Part shown: piece after piece, positions 1 through 7,408 of the stretch
Numbering within the stretch: the stretch's first letter is position 1
How the letters are laid out: the number at the start of each line of letters is the position of its first letter
Origin: G965202915 sp965202915
Lineage (GTDB): Bacteria > Pseudomonadota > Gammaproteobacteria > Eutrophobiales > Eutrophobiaceae
DNA: 64,000 bases
Reading direction: 5' to 3'
Assembly (NCBI GenBank): GCA_965202915.1
Contig: OZ241847.1
Coordinates: forward strand, 2,046,001-2,110,000
Program-made: the position numbers and the translations under genes
Notes under the pieces: generated by a model
Told to the model about the DNA's origin: nothing
Seen by the model: only the letters and a program-made list of their open reading frames with translations
Database searches by the model: none

Positions 1-36
1 CAAAACCCGGTGCCTTAACCACTTGGCTACACCCCA
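1..36 (-). tRNA. tRNA-Gln (TTG), 3' part cut off by the window edge
   Basis: The reverse complement begins with the acceptor strand TGGGGTG, followed by a D-arm with GGTTAAGGC and an anticodon stem ACCGG. The anticodon TTG lies on the very first bases of the window. The 5' half matches the usual bacterial tRNA-Gln, and the place next to ispE is the one it often occupies in gammaproteobacteria. Only the 5' half is inside the window. Confidence 0.9.
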
Positions 37-92
37 ATCGGCGGATTGCATCGATCTTATCCCAATCCTGTTCCCGCAACCGGCCATTACCG

Positions 93-932
93 TTATGCCG
101 ACACAAACAGTGGTGAACGGTTTTTCCCTTTGGCAATAAACCCCTGCCAATGCTCCGGCAAGCGGTCATGAATCGTGACCGCCCGTGGATAATCGCTGAA
201 TGCCGCAAATAAACAGGCTCCGGTGCCGGTCAATTTCGCATCGGCGAATTGATTCAACCAGTCCAGGGCTTCACCGACCGCGGGATGTCTTTTCCTGACC
301 ACGGTTTCGCAATCATTTGAACCGGCACCATTGAGAAAATCAGCTATTGTGATTGGCGCGGTATTGCGTGTCAAATCATCGGCATTAAAAATATCCCGCG
401 TCATCACCCGGCAACCGGGATAAATGATCAAATAATAAGGTTCCGGCAACGTGATTCCGCTTAGCCGCTCACCGATCCCTTCAGCCCAGGCGGCCTCACC
501 GTTGATAAACACCGGCACGTCCGCACCCAGCCCCAGACCGATCTCGGCCAGCTCCGCAGTCGTCATCCGCAACTGCCAAAGCTGATTTAACGCGATAAGC
601 GTGGTGGCGGCATTGGAACTTCCCCCGCCCAATCCGCCGCCCATCGGCACCATGGTTTCAACGTTGATGCGCACACCGGACTTGCAGCCGCTGATCTGTT
701 GCAGTTTTTTTGCCGCCCTCAGCACCAGGTCCCGTTGCGCCGGCACGCCGGCAAGCGGCGGGGTTCTGACTATGCCGGCGTCGTTGGTAACGGTAAATTC
801 AAGCCGATCCGCCAGATCGATAAATTGAAAAACCGTCTGCAACGTATGATAGCCATCCGGCCTGCGACCGGTAACGTGGAGAAAAAGATTGAGTTTGGCC
901 GGCGCCGGCCACTTTTTGCCGGTCGTACTCAT
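93..932 (-). CDS. ispE: 4-diphosphocytidyl-2-C-methyl-D-erythritol kinase
   Basis: IspE phosphorylates the 2-hydroxyl of CDP-methylerythritol with ATP in the MEP pathway of isoprenoid synthesis, in the cytosol. The 279-residue length is normal. The N-terminal PAPAKLNLFLHV block and the GHMP-kinase ATP loop near residue 95 (PMGGGLGGGSSNAA) are both present, as is the late GTGACLF segment. The start codon overlaps the lolB stop by 4 bases, so translation is probably coupled in a TPR-lolB-ispE operon that continues towards tRNA-Gln. The N-terminus lines up with the usual IspE start. Confidence 0.97.
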   Translation of the reverse strand: MSTTGKKWPAPAKLNLFLHVTGRRPDGYHTLQTVFQFIDLADRLEFTVTNDAGIVRTPPLAGVPAQRDLVLRAAKKLQQISGCKSGVRINVETMVPMGGGLGGGSSNAATTLIALNQLWQLRMTTAELAEIGLGLGADVPVFINGEAAWAEGIGERLSGITLPEPYYLIIYPGCRVMTRDIFNADDLTRNTAPITIADFLNGAGSNDCETVVRKRHPAVGEALDWLNQFADAKLTGTGACLFAAFSDYPRAVTIHDRLPEHWQGFIAKGKNRSPLFVSA

Positions 933-1525
933 ATCGTCCAGTTTTGGAGCACCATCTTTAACTTTATTGTATCGCTGCTGATGGAAATCTTTCTCGGCAG
1001 GGATTTATCATCGATACCCTGATAACGTGAAATGCTGACGCGAAACCCGTGTTGCTCCATCGATGACAACAATGCGTTGTCGGTGAGCAGTAATTCATTT
1101 GCGGACGTCTCCGGGTCCGGGATCCCCTTGATCCAGAACGCCAGCACCGCCGGTTTCACCTGCGGACTCAGTTCATCGAACAACAAATCTCCGAGGGTGT
1201 CGGCCTTATGTATTTCATTCTTGGCGGTCCTGATGGACGCGGTTTCATTATTGCCCTCGAGCCGGTAAGTACCCTGCCCAAACGGGGCAATTAATTGCAT
1301 TTGATAGTCCTCATCGGCCTGATGCCAATGCATGCTGGCGGTCCAGCTTGCCTCAGCGGTAACCACTGACACCCGCCCCTTGACGCTCCAATCGGTAAGC
1401 CGGCCGATTTCATCCAGATGCGCCTGCCAGCTCTTGTGACCGTGCCCGTCTCGTAATAAAGGCATTTCGGCGCAACCGGCCGGCAACACCAGATATACCG
1501 CCACTAACAGGGAACGAATTTTCAC
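929..1525 (-). CDS. lolB: Outer-membrane lipoprotein insertion protein LolB
   Basis: LolB accepts lipoproteins from periplasmic LolA and inserts them into the outer membrane. The 198-residue protein starts with a lipoprotein signal whose lipobox LPAGC gives Cys18 as the lipidated residue. The body has typical LolB blocks (DWSVKGRVSV, then AFWIKGIPDP). The family is short and divergent, so the position immediately upstream of ispE is strong support. It overlaps the preceding TPR gene and ispE by 4 bases each. Confidence 0.92.
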   Translation of the reverse strand: MKIRSLLVAVYLVLPAGCAEMPLLRDGHGHKSWQAHLDEIGRLTDWSVKGRVSVVTAEASWTASMHWHQADEDYQMQLIAPFGQGTYRLEGNNETASIRTAKNEIHKADTLGDLLFDELSPQVKPAVLAFWIKGIPDPETSANELLLTDNALLSSMEQHGFRVSISRYQGIDDKSLPRKISISSDTIKLKMVLQNWTI

Positions 1526-3258
1526 GGATTAAATCGTTGGATGACTTCCAATAAACGATGATCCTCCGGAGTGTCCTGCAATGCCGTTTCCCATATCTGT
1601 TTTGCCGTCTGCTTTTCACCCATTACCCACAGCACCTCCCCCAGATGCGCGGCGATCTCCGGATCATTGCGCAGCTCCAGGGCCTTGCGCAGATGGATCA
1701 CCGCCTCGGGCAAACGACCCAGCCGGTACAACACCCAGCCCATACTGTCGAGAATATAAAAATCATCGGGGCTTAATTCCAATGCCTTCTTTATCAAATC
1801 ATAGGCCTCGTCGTAACGATCGGTTTTATCCGCCAGGGTATAGCCGAGTGCATTCAATGCCTGGGCGTTATCCGGTTGTTCCCGCAATATCGCATTCAGG
1901 TCCCGTTCCACGACATCGAGTTGGTCCATTCTTTCGGCCAGCATCGCCCTTGCGTACAGTAAATCCGGGTGGACTTTTTTGCTTATTGCGGCATTGAAAA
2001 CCTTCAGGGCCTCATCATAGCGCTCCGCCTTGGTAAGTACCTCGGCTTCAGCCTGGATCAACGTCAGTGTGTCTTCAAAATTGCGCGCCTGCACGTTCCG
2101 AACCTTTTCCAACGCGGTGTCGACCTGGCCCTGTTTGGCGAGCACCAGACTCAGGCGAACGCGGGCGTCAAAATAATTCTCGCCGCCGTGCACGCCTTGA
2201 TACCAATAGGTGGCCTGCTCCAAATCATTTTTTTCCTCAGCCAGCCGGCCCAGGTAATAATTGGCCTCCTTGCTTATTCTGCTCTTCATCTCAGCCAGGC
2301 GCAGAAAATAAGTTTCGGCCTGTTCAAAGCGGTTCACCTGCAAGTACAGTAAACCCAGCGCATACAGTATTTCGGTATTATTGGGGGCCTGCACCGATAG
2401 AATCTCGAATTGCCGTCTGGCCTCGTCAAAACGCCGGGTATCGGTCAATAATCGCGCATAGGCGTGACGCAGGGCAAAATCATTTTGTTTGTCATCGAGG
2501 ACGCTCTCTATCCAGTCTATCGCCTCGGCCGACCGATCCTGTCTTTGCAACAGGGTAATATAACTCATTGCGACGTTATCATTATCCGGTTCCAACTCCA
2601 GCAGCCGCTCGAGCAGTTGCTTTGAGCGTTCAGTTTCCCCCAGTCGCGCGGCGATCCGGGCATAGGCAAAGAGGGCATGGGTGTTATCCATATAATTCCG
2701 CATCAACCGTTCCATCACGTCCATGATGACCGCCTGATCCTGCTCGCGACTGAGAAAATTAACGATCATCCAGAGTTTTTGATCCAGTTCGCCGTCGACC
2801 GTCCGTATGATCACCTCCAAATGTTGCAGAGCCTGCTCCACGTCGCCGGCCCTAATCGACATGATCCCCAGCACCTGGCGCGGATCGGGATGGTTCGGGT
2901 CCAGTTCAATCCACAGGGACGCAGCTTCCGCCGCCGCCGCGTCATCACGGGCAAACACCGCGATTTGAGTGGCCCGCTTGACGATCTCGATATCACGGGT
3001 GCTGGTGGCCAGATCGAGATAATTTTCAATGGCGATATCCAGACGGTTGCGATGCCCGGCAAATTCGGCGACCAGTAACTTGTAAAGAATTTCTTCCGTC
3101 AGGCCAATTTGTGGCCGCGCCGGCTGGGTCTCGGCGGTTTCAGCGGCCGCTTGCCGCACGTCGGCGACTTCGGGAACCACACATGCACCGAGCAACGGCG
3201 TCAGAAATAACAGGCCGATAATATTAATTCGTGGTATTTTTAATCTTGTAGTCAGCAT
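1522..3258 (-). CDS. TPR-repeat lipoprotein
   Basis: A 578-residue protein with a lipoprotein signal (lipobox LLGAC, Cys26) followed almost entirely by tetratricopeptide repeats. The clearest are near the C-terminus, such as ALNALGYTLAD and ILDSMGWVLYRLG. Such proteins next to lolB-ispE are common in gammaproteobacteria and are thought to act as envelope scaffolds, but no specific partner is known to me. It is the first gene of the minus-strand operon and overlaps lolB by 4 bases; it diverges from hemA across about 220 bases. Confidence 0.85.
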   Translation of the reverse strand: MLTTRLKIPRINIIGLLFLTPLLGACVVPEVADVRQAAAETAETQPARPQIGLTEEILYKLLVAEFAGHRNRLDIAIENYLDLATSTRDIEIVKRATQIAVFARDDAAAAEAASLWIELDPNHPDPRQVLGIMSIRAGDVEQALQHLEVIIRTVDGELDQKLWMIVNFLSREQDQAVIMDVMERLMRNYMDNTHALFAYARIAARLGETERSKQLLERLLELEPDNDNVAMSYITLLQRQDRSAEAIDWIESVLDDKQNDFALRHAYARLLTDTRRFDEARRQFEILSVQAPNNTEILYALGLLYLQVNRFEQAETYFLRLAEMKSRISKEANYYLGRLAEEKNDLEQATYWYQGVHGGENYFDARVRLSLVLAKQGQVDTALEKVRNVQARNFEDTLTLIQAEAEVLTKAERYDEALKVFNAAISKKVHPDLLYARAMLAERMDQLDVVERDLNAILREQPDNAQALNALGYTLADKTDRYDEAYDLIKKALELSPDDFYILDSMGWVLYRLGRLPEAVIHLRKALELRNDPEIAAHLGEVLWVMGEKQTAKQIWETALQDTPEDHRLLEVIQRFNP

Positions 3259-3405
3259 TTTCTTTATGGTAAATGGATACTGTGAAATTCAGGCTAAAAA
3301 TAACATGTTTTTCGCAAATTTAACATATTTATGGCGTCAACGAGACAACCGCAATAACATAAACCGCTCAAGCGAGCATTGATCCGCCGGCGATTCATCG
3401 ACTTC

Positions 3406-3414
3406 TGTTATAAT
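3406..3414 (+). promoter_or_regulatory. Extended -10 promoter candidate for hemA
   Basis: TGT followed by a perfect TATAAT (3409-3414) forms an extended -10 element in the divergent gap between the TPR gene and hemA, 62 bases before the hemA start. I see no good -35 hexamer at 16-18 bases, which extended -10 promoters can tolerate. Confidence 0.5.
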
Positions 3415-3476
3415 TTAAGTGGTTGCCGTTACAGAATTTTTGTATGAATTTATGAATTCGATAGTCTATTAAATCG

Positions 3477-4760
3477 ATGAGCTTACTCGCATTTGGCGTA
3501 AATCACAGCACCGCTCCCGTCGAGATTCAGGAACGGGTTGCCTTTGTCAAAAATGGATTGAATCACGCATTGTGCGATCTCAGTCAGCAACCGGGCATCG
3601 ACGAGGCGGCCATCCTGTCGACCTGTAATCGCACCGAAATTTACTGCTCCCTGGATTCCATCGACAATACCGGCCCTTATGACTGGTTCTACAATTACCA
3701 CCATCTGGAAGAACATCGGCTGCGGCCTTACGTTCACCGCTATCCCGACGTCAACGCAGTCCGACACCTGCTCAGAGTGGCCAGCGGCCTGGATTCCATG
3801 GTACTTGGCGAGACCCAGGTATTGGGGCAATTGAAACAGGCTTACCATTCTGCGGTGGCCGCCGGCAGCGTCGGTCAATTACTGAGCCGACTATTTCAGC
3901 ATTCCTTTCACGTTGCCAAGGAAGTTCGCGGTAATACCGCCATTGGCAATCATCCGGTATCGGTTGCATTTGCAGCCGTGCGCCTGGCCCGGCAGTTTTT
4001 TGGCGACCTGAGCAAACAAACCGTATTATTGATAGGCGCCGGTGAGACCATCGGCCTGGTTGCCAGACACCTGCATGAAAATGGTCTGCGCCGTATGATC
4101 ATTGCCAACCGTACAGTGGAACGCTCATGGCATCTGGCCAATGAATATTCCGGTTATGCCATCCCCTTCGCCGATATTCCCCATCATCTGGTCGAGGCTG
4201 ACGTCATCATCTCCGCCACCGCCAGTCAGCAACCCGTCCTGAGCAGGGATGCGGTGGCGGCGGCGATCAGGCGGCGTAAACGCAGGCTGATGTTTTTGGT
4301 CGATACCGCCGTACCCAGGGACATTGAACCCGAAGTCGGCGATTTGGATGACGTCTATCTGTACACCATAGACGATTTGAAAGACATAGTGCGGGACAAT
4401 CTGCACGCCCGCAAACAGGCCGCCGAACAGGCGGAAAAGATCATAGATACACAAGTGGATAACTTCATGGATTGGCTGCAATCGCGCAACGCGGTCGCGA
4501 CCATAAGGGCGTTAAGGCGGCAGGCTGAAACCATTCAGAGGCAAGTGCTGGAAACCGCACAAAGGCGACTGCAACGAGGCGCCGACCCGCAAACGGTATT
4601 GCTGGAAACCGCCCGCATATTAACCAAAAAATTAATTCATACGCCCAGCGTACAACTGCGCGTTGCCAGCATCGACGGCAGGGACGACCTGCTGGCCGCG
4701 GTTGAAGAATTATTTGCGCTCGACACCGAAGCCCGGCCAAACGGCAAAAAAAGCAACTGA
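3477..4760 (+). CDS. hemA: Glutamyl-tRNA reductase
   Basis: HemA reduces glutamyl-tRNA(Glu) to glutamate-1-semialdehyde with NADPH, the first step of the C5 route to tetrapyrroles. At 427 residues it is full length. The N-terminal catalytic Cys50 sits in the STCNRTEIY motif; GLDSMVLGETQ and LIGAGE (NADPH-binding domain) follow, then the long helical dimerisation domain. In many gammaproteobacteria prfA and prmC follow; here the next genes are unrelated and the accessory island begins, so the usual order is broken just after the stop. No strong ribosome site is visible before the ATG. Confidence 0.97.
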   Translation: MSLLAFGVNHSTAPVEIQERVAFVKNGLNHALCDLSQQPGIDEAAILSTCNRTEIYCSLDSIDNTGPYDWFYNYHHLEEHRLRPYVHRYPDVNAVRHLLRVASGLDSMVLGETQVLGQLKQAYHSAVAAGSVGQLLSRLFQHSFHVAKEVRGNTAIGNHPVSVAFAAVRLARQFFGDLSKQTVLLIGAGETIGLVARHLHENGLRRMIIANRTVERSWHLANEYSGYAIPFADIPHHLVEADVIISATASQQPVLSRDAVAAAIRRRKRRLMFLVDTAVPRDIEPEVGDLDDVYLYTIDDLKDIVRDNLHARKQAAEQAEKIIDTQVDNFMDWLQSRNAVATIRALRRQAETIQRQVLETAQRRLQRGADPQTVLLETARILTKKLIHTPSVQLRVASIDGRDDLLAAVEELFALDTEARPNGKKSN

Positions 4761-4780
4761 CGACCGTGCTAAGGCCGGAT

Positions 4781-5257
4781 TTATTCCCGCCGGGGCCGGT
4801 CACGGTACAAAACAAGCTCCCCACCCGTCTTCATCGCCGCAAGTGCAATCCTTGCAACCAGCAACAACAACAACAACTCCACCACCCAGGCAACAAAGTA
4901 GGACAGACGCACCCCCTGATCAACCCGATCAATCCGCTTACGGGCGTCAGCGCTGCTTGCAGGCCCCTGATCCGAATTCCGCCCATTATCCCCTTGATCA
5001 ACCCGCTTACGGTCGTCGGCGCTGCCTGCAGGCCCCTGATCCGAGTTCCGCCAATTATCCCTTAGCGGAGCAAGGCTCTTATCGAGATTAGAACCTTTTT
5101 CAATGATCACCGCAAGCCGTTCTATTTTTGCCGGGTCGCGGTAAAGCTCCAGTGCTTCATGCATTATTCTCAGCGCCACCAGGAATCCCAAGACCAGTAG
5201 CAATAAGCCACATGTTTTTACAATAATGCTGGCAATATTTTTACCCACTTCACTCAT
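4781..5257 (-). CDS. Hypothetical two-span membrane protein with internal repeat
   Basis: I do not recognise the family. From the preferred ATG (MSEVGKN) the protein has 158 residues: a membrane segment at about 10-30 (CGLLLLVLGFLVAL), a polar stretch with two copies of a repeat ending in RNSDQGPA-SAD, and a second membrane segment (FVAWVVELLLLLLVA). A good ribosome site, GGAGAGG, lies just upstream of this ATG; the reading frame stays open for 22 more codons. It is convergent with hemA. Its repeat region is duplicated at DNA level, which suggests expansion and contraction. Confidence 0.6.
   Translation of the reverse strand: MSEVGKNIASIIVKTCGLLLLVLGFLVALRIMHEALELYRDPAKIERLAVIIEKGSNLDKSLAPLRDNWRNSDQGPAGSADDRKRVDQGDNGRNSDQGPASSADARKRIDRVDQGVRLSYFVAWVVELLLLLLVARIALAAMKTGGELVLYRDRPRRE
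4934..5071. repeat. 69-bp direct repeat, two copies, inside the membrane-protein gene
   Basis: Two adjacent copies begin with CCGCTTACGG at 4934 and 5003 and share most of their bases, including CAGGCCCCTGATCCGA. The period of 69 bases equals 23 codons, so the reading frame is kept. Confidence 0.75.
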
Positions 5258-5393
5258 AAACCGGCACCTCTCCCCAAAAATGTTATTGTTTTTGTATATC
5301 CAGTCGGCATGATCAGCACCCATTTAACTTAACACAAATACGAGGCCAACGGTTAATCCCAGCAACCCATATCATTTATTTCCCCGGCACGAC

Positions 5394-5787
5394 CCCATTG
5401 CCACCCGATCCGGCGACCCCCGTCCCCAATAAAACACACACCCGGCACGCCGGATTCCCGAACCACCGCGGATTCCCGAACCACACCAGGCCCTTCCCCG
5501 AATCAATAATGAACGGCGACAGGAGACAGGACAGGAGCCCGTGACTCCCGTCGCGGGTATTAACACACACCTGGCACGCCGGATTCCCCAACCACCCCAG
5601 ATTCCCGAACTGCACCAGGCCTTACCTGAATCAACACCAACCACTAACCCCCCCTGACAAGGGAGGGCAGGGGGGGTTCGATCAACACCGGCACCTTGCC
5701 CCAAACCCCACTATGAGCCGTACCGAGTTACGAGTTGACGATATTGTTGATTTTAATATACCCGCGACGGGAGTCACGGGCTCCTGT
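5394..5787. repeat. Palindromic module 1 (5531-5787) with degenerate left neighbour
   Basis: 5531-5560 and 5758-5787 are exact 30-bp inverted repeats. Each repeat itself folds: CCCGTGAC, loop TCCC, GTCGCGGG. Inside are CGGCACGCCGG, the line GAACTGCACCAGGCCTT, and a C7-TGACAA-G palindrome at 5648-5676. The stretch 5394-5530 holds a worn copy of the left part (AATAAAACACACACCCGGC). No protein is encoded convincingly. The module ends 153 bases before the DUF1640-like start codon. Confidence 0.85.
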
Positions 5788-5822
5788 AATGAGCGGTGCA
5801 GGCCCCTGCTGAACAATTTTAT

Positions 5823-5917
5823 TTGATAACCGCGGGGCATGGGTCTATACTGGCTATATGAGAGATATGAGCATACCGGTAACACCCTGTGGCAAGTGGA
5901 TGATAACTGCCATACCG
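5823..5917 (+). promoter_or_regulatory. Promoter and structured leader of coiled-coil cassette 1
   Basis: TTGATA (5823-5828), a 17-base spacer, and TATACT (5846-5851) make a near-consensus sigma-70 promoter. Downstream, CGGTA (5877-5881) can pair with TACCG (5913-5917) and TGGCA (5890-5894) with TGCCA (5908-5912), a small two-step hairpin. The same promoter and fold recur before the two other paralogues, so they belong to the cassette. Confidence 0.65.
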
Positions 5918-5940
5918 ATAAAATTATCCGGCACCTGAAT

Positions 5941-6405
5941 ATGGAAGCCATCGCATTTGACACACATAAATTTGTCAAGCATCTGACTGAATCGGGTTTC
6001 ACCGAAGCGCAGGCGGAAGCCCTGGCCGGCGAGCAGGTCGCTATGATTAACAGCAATTTGGCCACCAGGGCGGACATTGTCGAGGTGAAAGCGGACCTAG
6101 AGAAGCTACGCCTGGCCACCAAGGCCGACATTGCCGAGGTGAAGGCGGACATAGAGAAACTGCGCCTGGCCACCCAGGTGGACATTGCCGAGGTGAAGGC
6201 AGACATAGAGAAACTACGCCTGGCCACCCAGGCGGAAATTGCCGAGGTGAAGGCGGACATAGAGAAACTACGCGCGGACACCAGGGCGGACATTGCCGAG
6301 GTGAGGGCGGATATTGCCAACACGGCAGCAAGACTGACGCGCTGGATCATTGGTGCGATGATTGCGCAGATCGGCGTGGTTGTCGGGTTGATTAAATTGA
6401 GTTGA
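5941..6405 (+). CDS. DUF1640/CCDC90-like coiled-coil membrane protein, copy 1
   Basis: 154 residues. An N-terminal head of about 40 residues (FDTHKFVKHL, then GFTEAQAEALAGEQV) resembles the CCDC90/MCUR1-type DUF1640 family. Four 18-residue coiled-coil units of the type ADIAEVKADIEKLRLATQ follow, then a C-terminal membrane anchor (LTRWIIGAMIAQIGVVVGLI). This head-stalk-anchor plan is known for the family; the bacterial function is not established. The ATG at 5941 is preferred: the frame is open 34 codons further upstream, but that stretch overlaps the promoter and is interrupted by a stop in copy 2. No clear ribosome site is visible. The stop codon touches the next module. Confidence 0.8.
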   Translation: MEAIAFDTHKFVKHLTESGFTEAQAEALAGEQVAMINSNLATRADIVEVKADLEKLRLATKADIAEVKADIEKLRLATQVDIAEVKADIEKLRLATQAEIAEVKADIEKLRADTRADIAEVRADIANTAARLTRWIIGAMIAQIGVVVGLIKLS

Positions 6406-6777
6406 CAGGAGTCGGGGTCTCCCGACCCCGATAAAACACACACTCGGCACGCCGGATTCCCTGAGCAACCCGGATTCCTGGACTGCACGGGGGCTTTGCT
6501 TGGACTGGGCTGTGAGGGGGGCTGAGTTGGGGGGTTGATGGTAATGTTGGTTTTTATATACCCGCGGCGGGAGATAGGAGCCCGTGACTCCTGTCGCGGG
6601 TATTAACACACACTCGGCACGCCGGATTCTCTGAGCGACCGGGATTTCCGAACTGCATCGGGACTTTGCTAAGCAATACCGGGATTTTGCCTGGATTGGG
6701 CTGTGAGGGGGGCTGAGTTCCAGCCTGACGATAATGTTGGTTTTAATATACCCGCAACGGGAGTTACGGGCTCCTGT
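6405..6777. repeat. Palindromic modules 2 (6405-6574) and 3 (6575-6777), back to back
   Basis: Module 2 starts on the last base of the upstream stop codon with a second type of terminal hairpin (TCGGGGTC, loop TCCC, GACCCCGA) and ends near 6574 with the CCCGCGGCGGGA form. Module 3 starts at once with the first hairpin type (loop TCCT) and ends at 6748-6777. In its right end the stem has changed on both sides (CCCGCAAC with GTTACGGG), which keeps pairing. The central C6/G6 palindrome is missing from both. Confidence 0.8.
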
Positions 6778-6815
6778 AAAAAACCCATAAAATCCAAACC
6801 ATAAAATTCAGACTA

Positions 6816-6824
6816 TGCTATAAT
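6816..6824 (+). promoter_or_regulatory. Extended -10 promoter candidate for the giant FG-GAP gene
   Basis: TGC followed by a perfect TATAAT (6819-6824) lies 46 bases before the ATG at 6871 and just after module 3. No convincing -35 hexamer is visible. Confidence 0.5.
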
Positions 6825-6870
6825 ATGGGATATTCCATACATCTGTAATGACCATAATGAGATACACAAC

Positions 6871-7254
6871 ATGACCGAAAAAGCAAAACTCAAGGGCCTG
6901 CGCCCCCTGTCCCTTACCAATCCCCTCTCCTCCCCGCTCGCGGCATTATTGCCGGTCACAGGCGCAGGCAACCGCATCTACCGGGCCGAGGAGGCGACCG
7001 CGCCCGCCGAGGCCCAAACTCTGTTGTTGCTGAATCCGGCCGCTGAGTCGAAGTCCTCGGCCGTGGTCTCAGCCCCCCAACCTGTACCGGTCATTCTGCC
7101 CCTGGACCTGAGCGCCGCCCTGAGCACGGATAAGACCGCCGCAGAGCCGCAAAGCGCCGTCCTGCCTGGGGGGGGGGGGGGGGGGGGTACTTGTAAGCCC
7201 GCTCCTGGCGCCGCTTACGGGCCTGCTCCATGCCCTGACAACCAATCCCCCTGA
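6871..7254 (+). CDS. N-terminal part of the giant FG-GAP protein, cut short by frameshift in the G tract
   Basis: The reading frame from ATG 6871 gives 99 residues rich in Ala, Pro and Leu (it begins MTEKAKLKGLRPLSL), then Gly codons from a run of 20 G, then stops at 7254. In the next frame the sequence is open without a stop from the end of the G run to 11206. A run of 19 or 22 G would join both parts into one protein of about 1444 residues. As written this is the OFF state or a sequencing error in the homopolymer. No classical signal peptide is seen. Confidence 0.6.
   Translation: MTEKAKLKGLRPLSLTNPLSSPLAALLPVTGAGNRIYRAEEATAPAEAQTLLLLNPAAESKSSAVVSAPQPVPVILPLDLSAALSTDKTAAEPQSAVLPGGGGGGGTCKPAPGAAYGPAPCPDNQSP
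7168..7187 (+). repeat. Homopolymer of 20 G inside the coding region
   Basis: Twenty consecutive G between CCTGCCT and TACTTG. Long G tracts inside surface-protein genes are the classical site of slipped-strand phase variation. The present length leaves the upstream and downstream frames out of register by one base. Confidence 0.9.
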
Positions 7255-7330
7255 CAAGGGGGGCCAGGGGGGGTTCTCTGAGCAGCACCAAAGCCTTTTC
7301 CAACCCCCCCACCCCCCCTTATCAGGGGGG
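7247..7330. repeat. Two module-core palindromes lying in the open frame after the G tract
   Basis: CCCCCTGACAAGGGGGG near 7247-7263, followed by CAGGGGGGGTTC, and CCCCCCCTTATCAGGGGGG at 7312-7330 match the central palindromes of the intergenic modules, including the trailing GAGCA-CACC line. Here they are read in frame with the downstream coding sequence, giving a Pro/Gly linker (NPPDKGGQGG and PPLSGGSLAEQH). Confidence 0.75.
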
Positions 7331-7408
7331 AGCCTGGCCGAGCAACACCGCGCCTCATCCGAGCCACTCCCTGCACTGACTTCGGAGACCGGGCAGCGCC
7401 CGTATGAA

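Noticed and set aside
4663..5091. Plus-strand frame overlapping the end of hemA and the membrane-protein gene
   Set aside because: It is Pro/Gln-rich and overlaps hemA in another frame; the minus-strand frame has membrane segments and a good ribosome site.
5394..6777. Dispersed hairpins considered as CRISPR or as tRNA-like genes
   Set aside because: Spacing is irregular, order is inverted rather than direct, and no cloverleaf forms.
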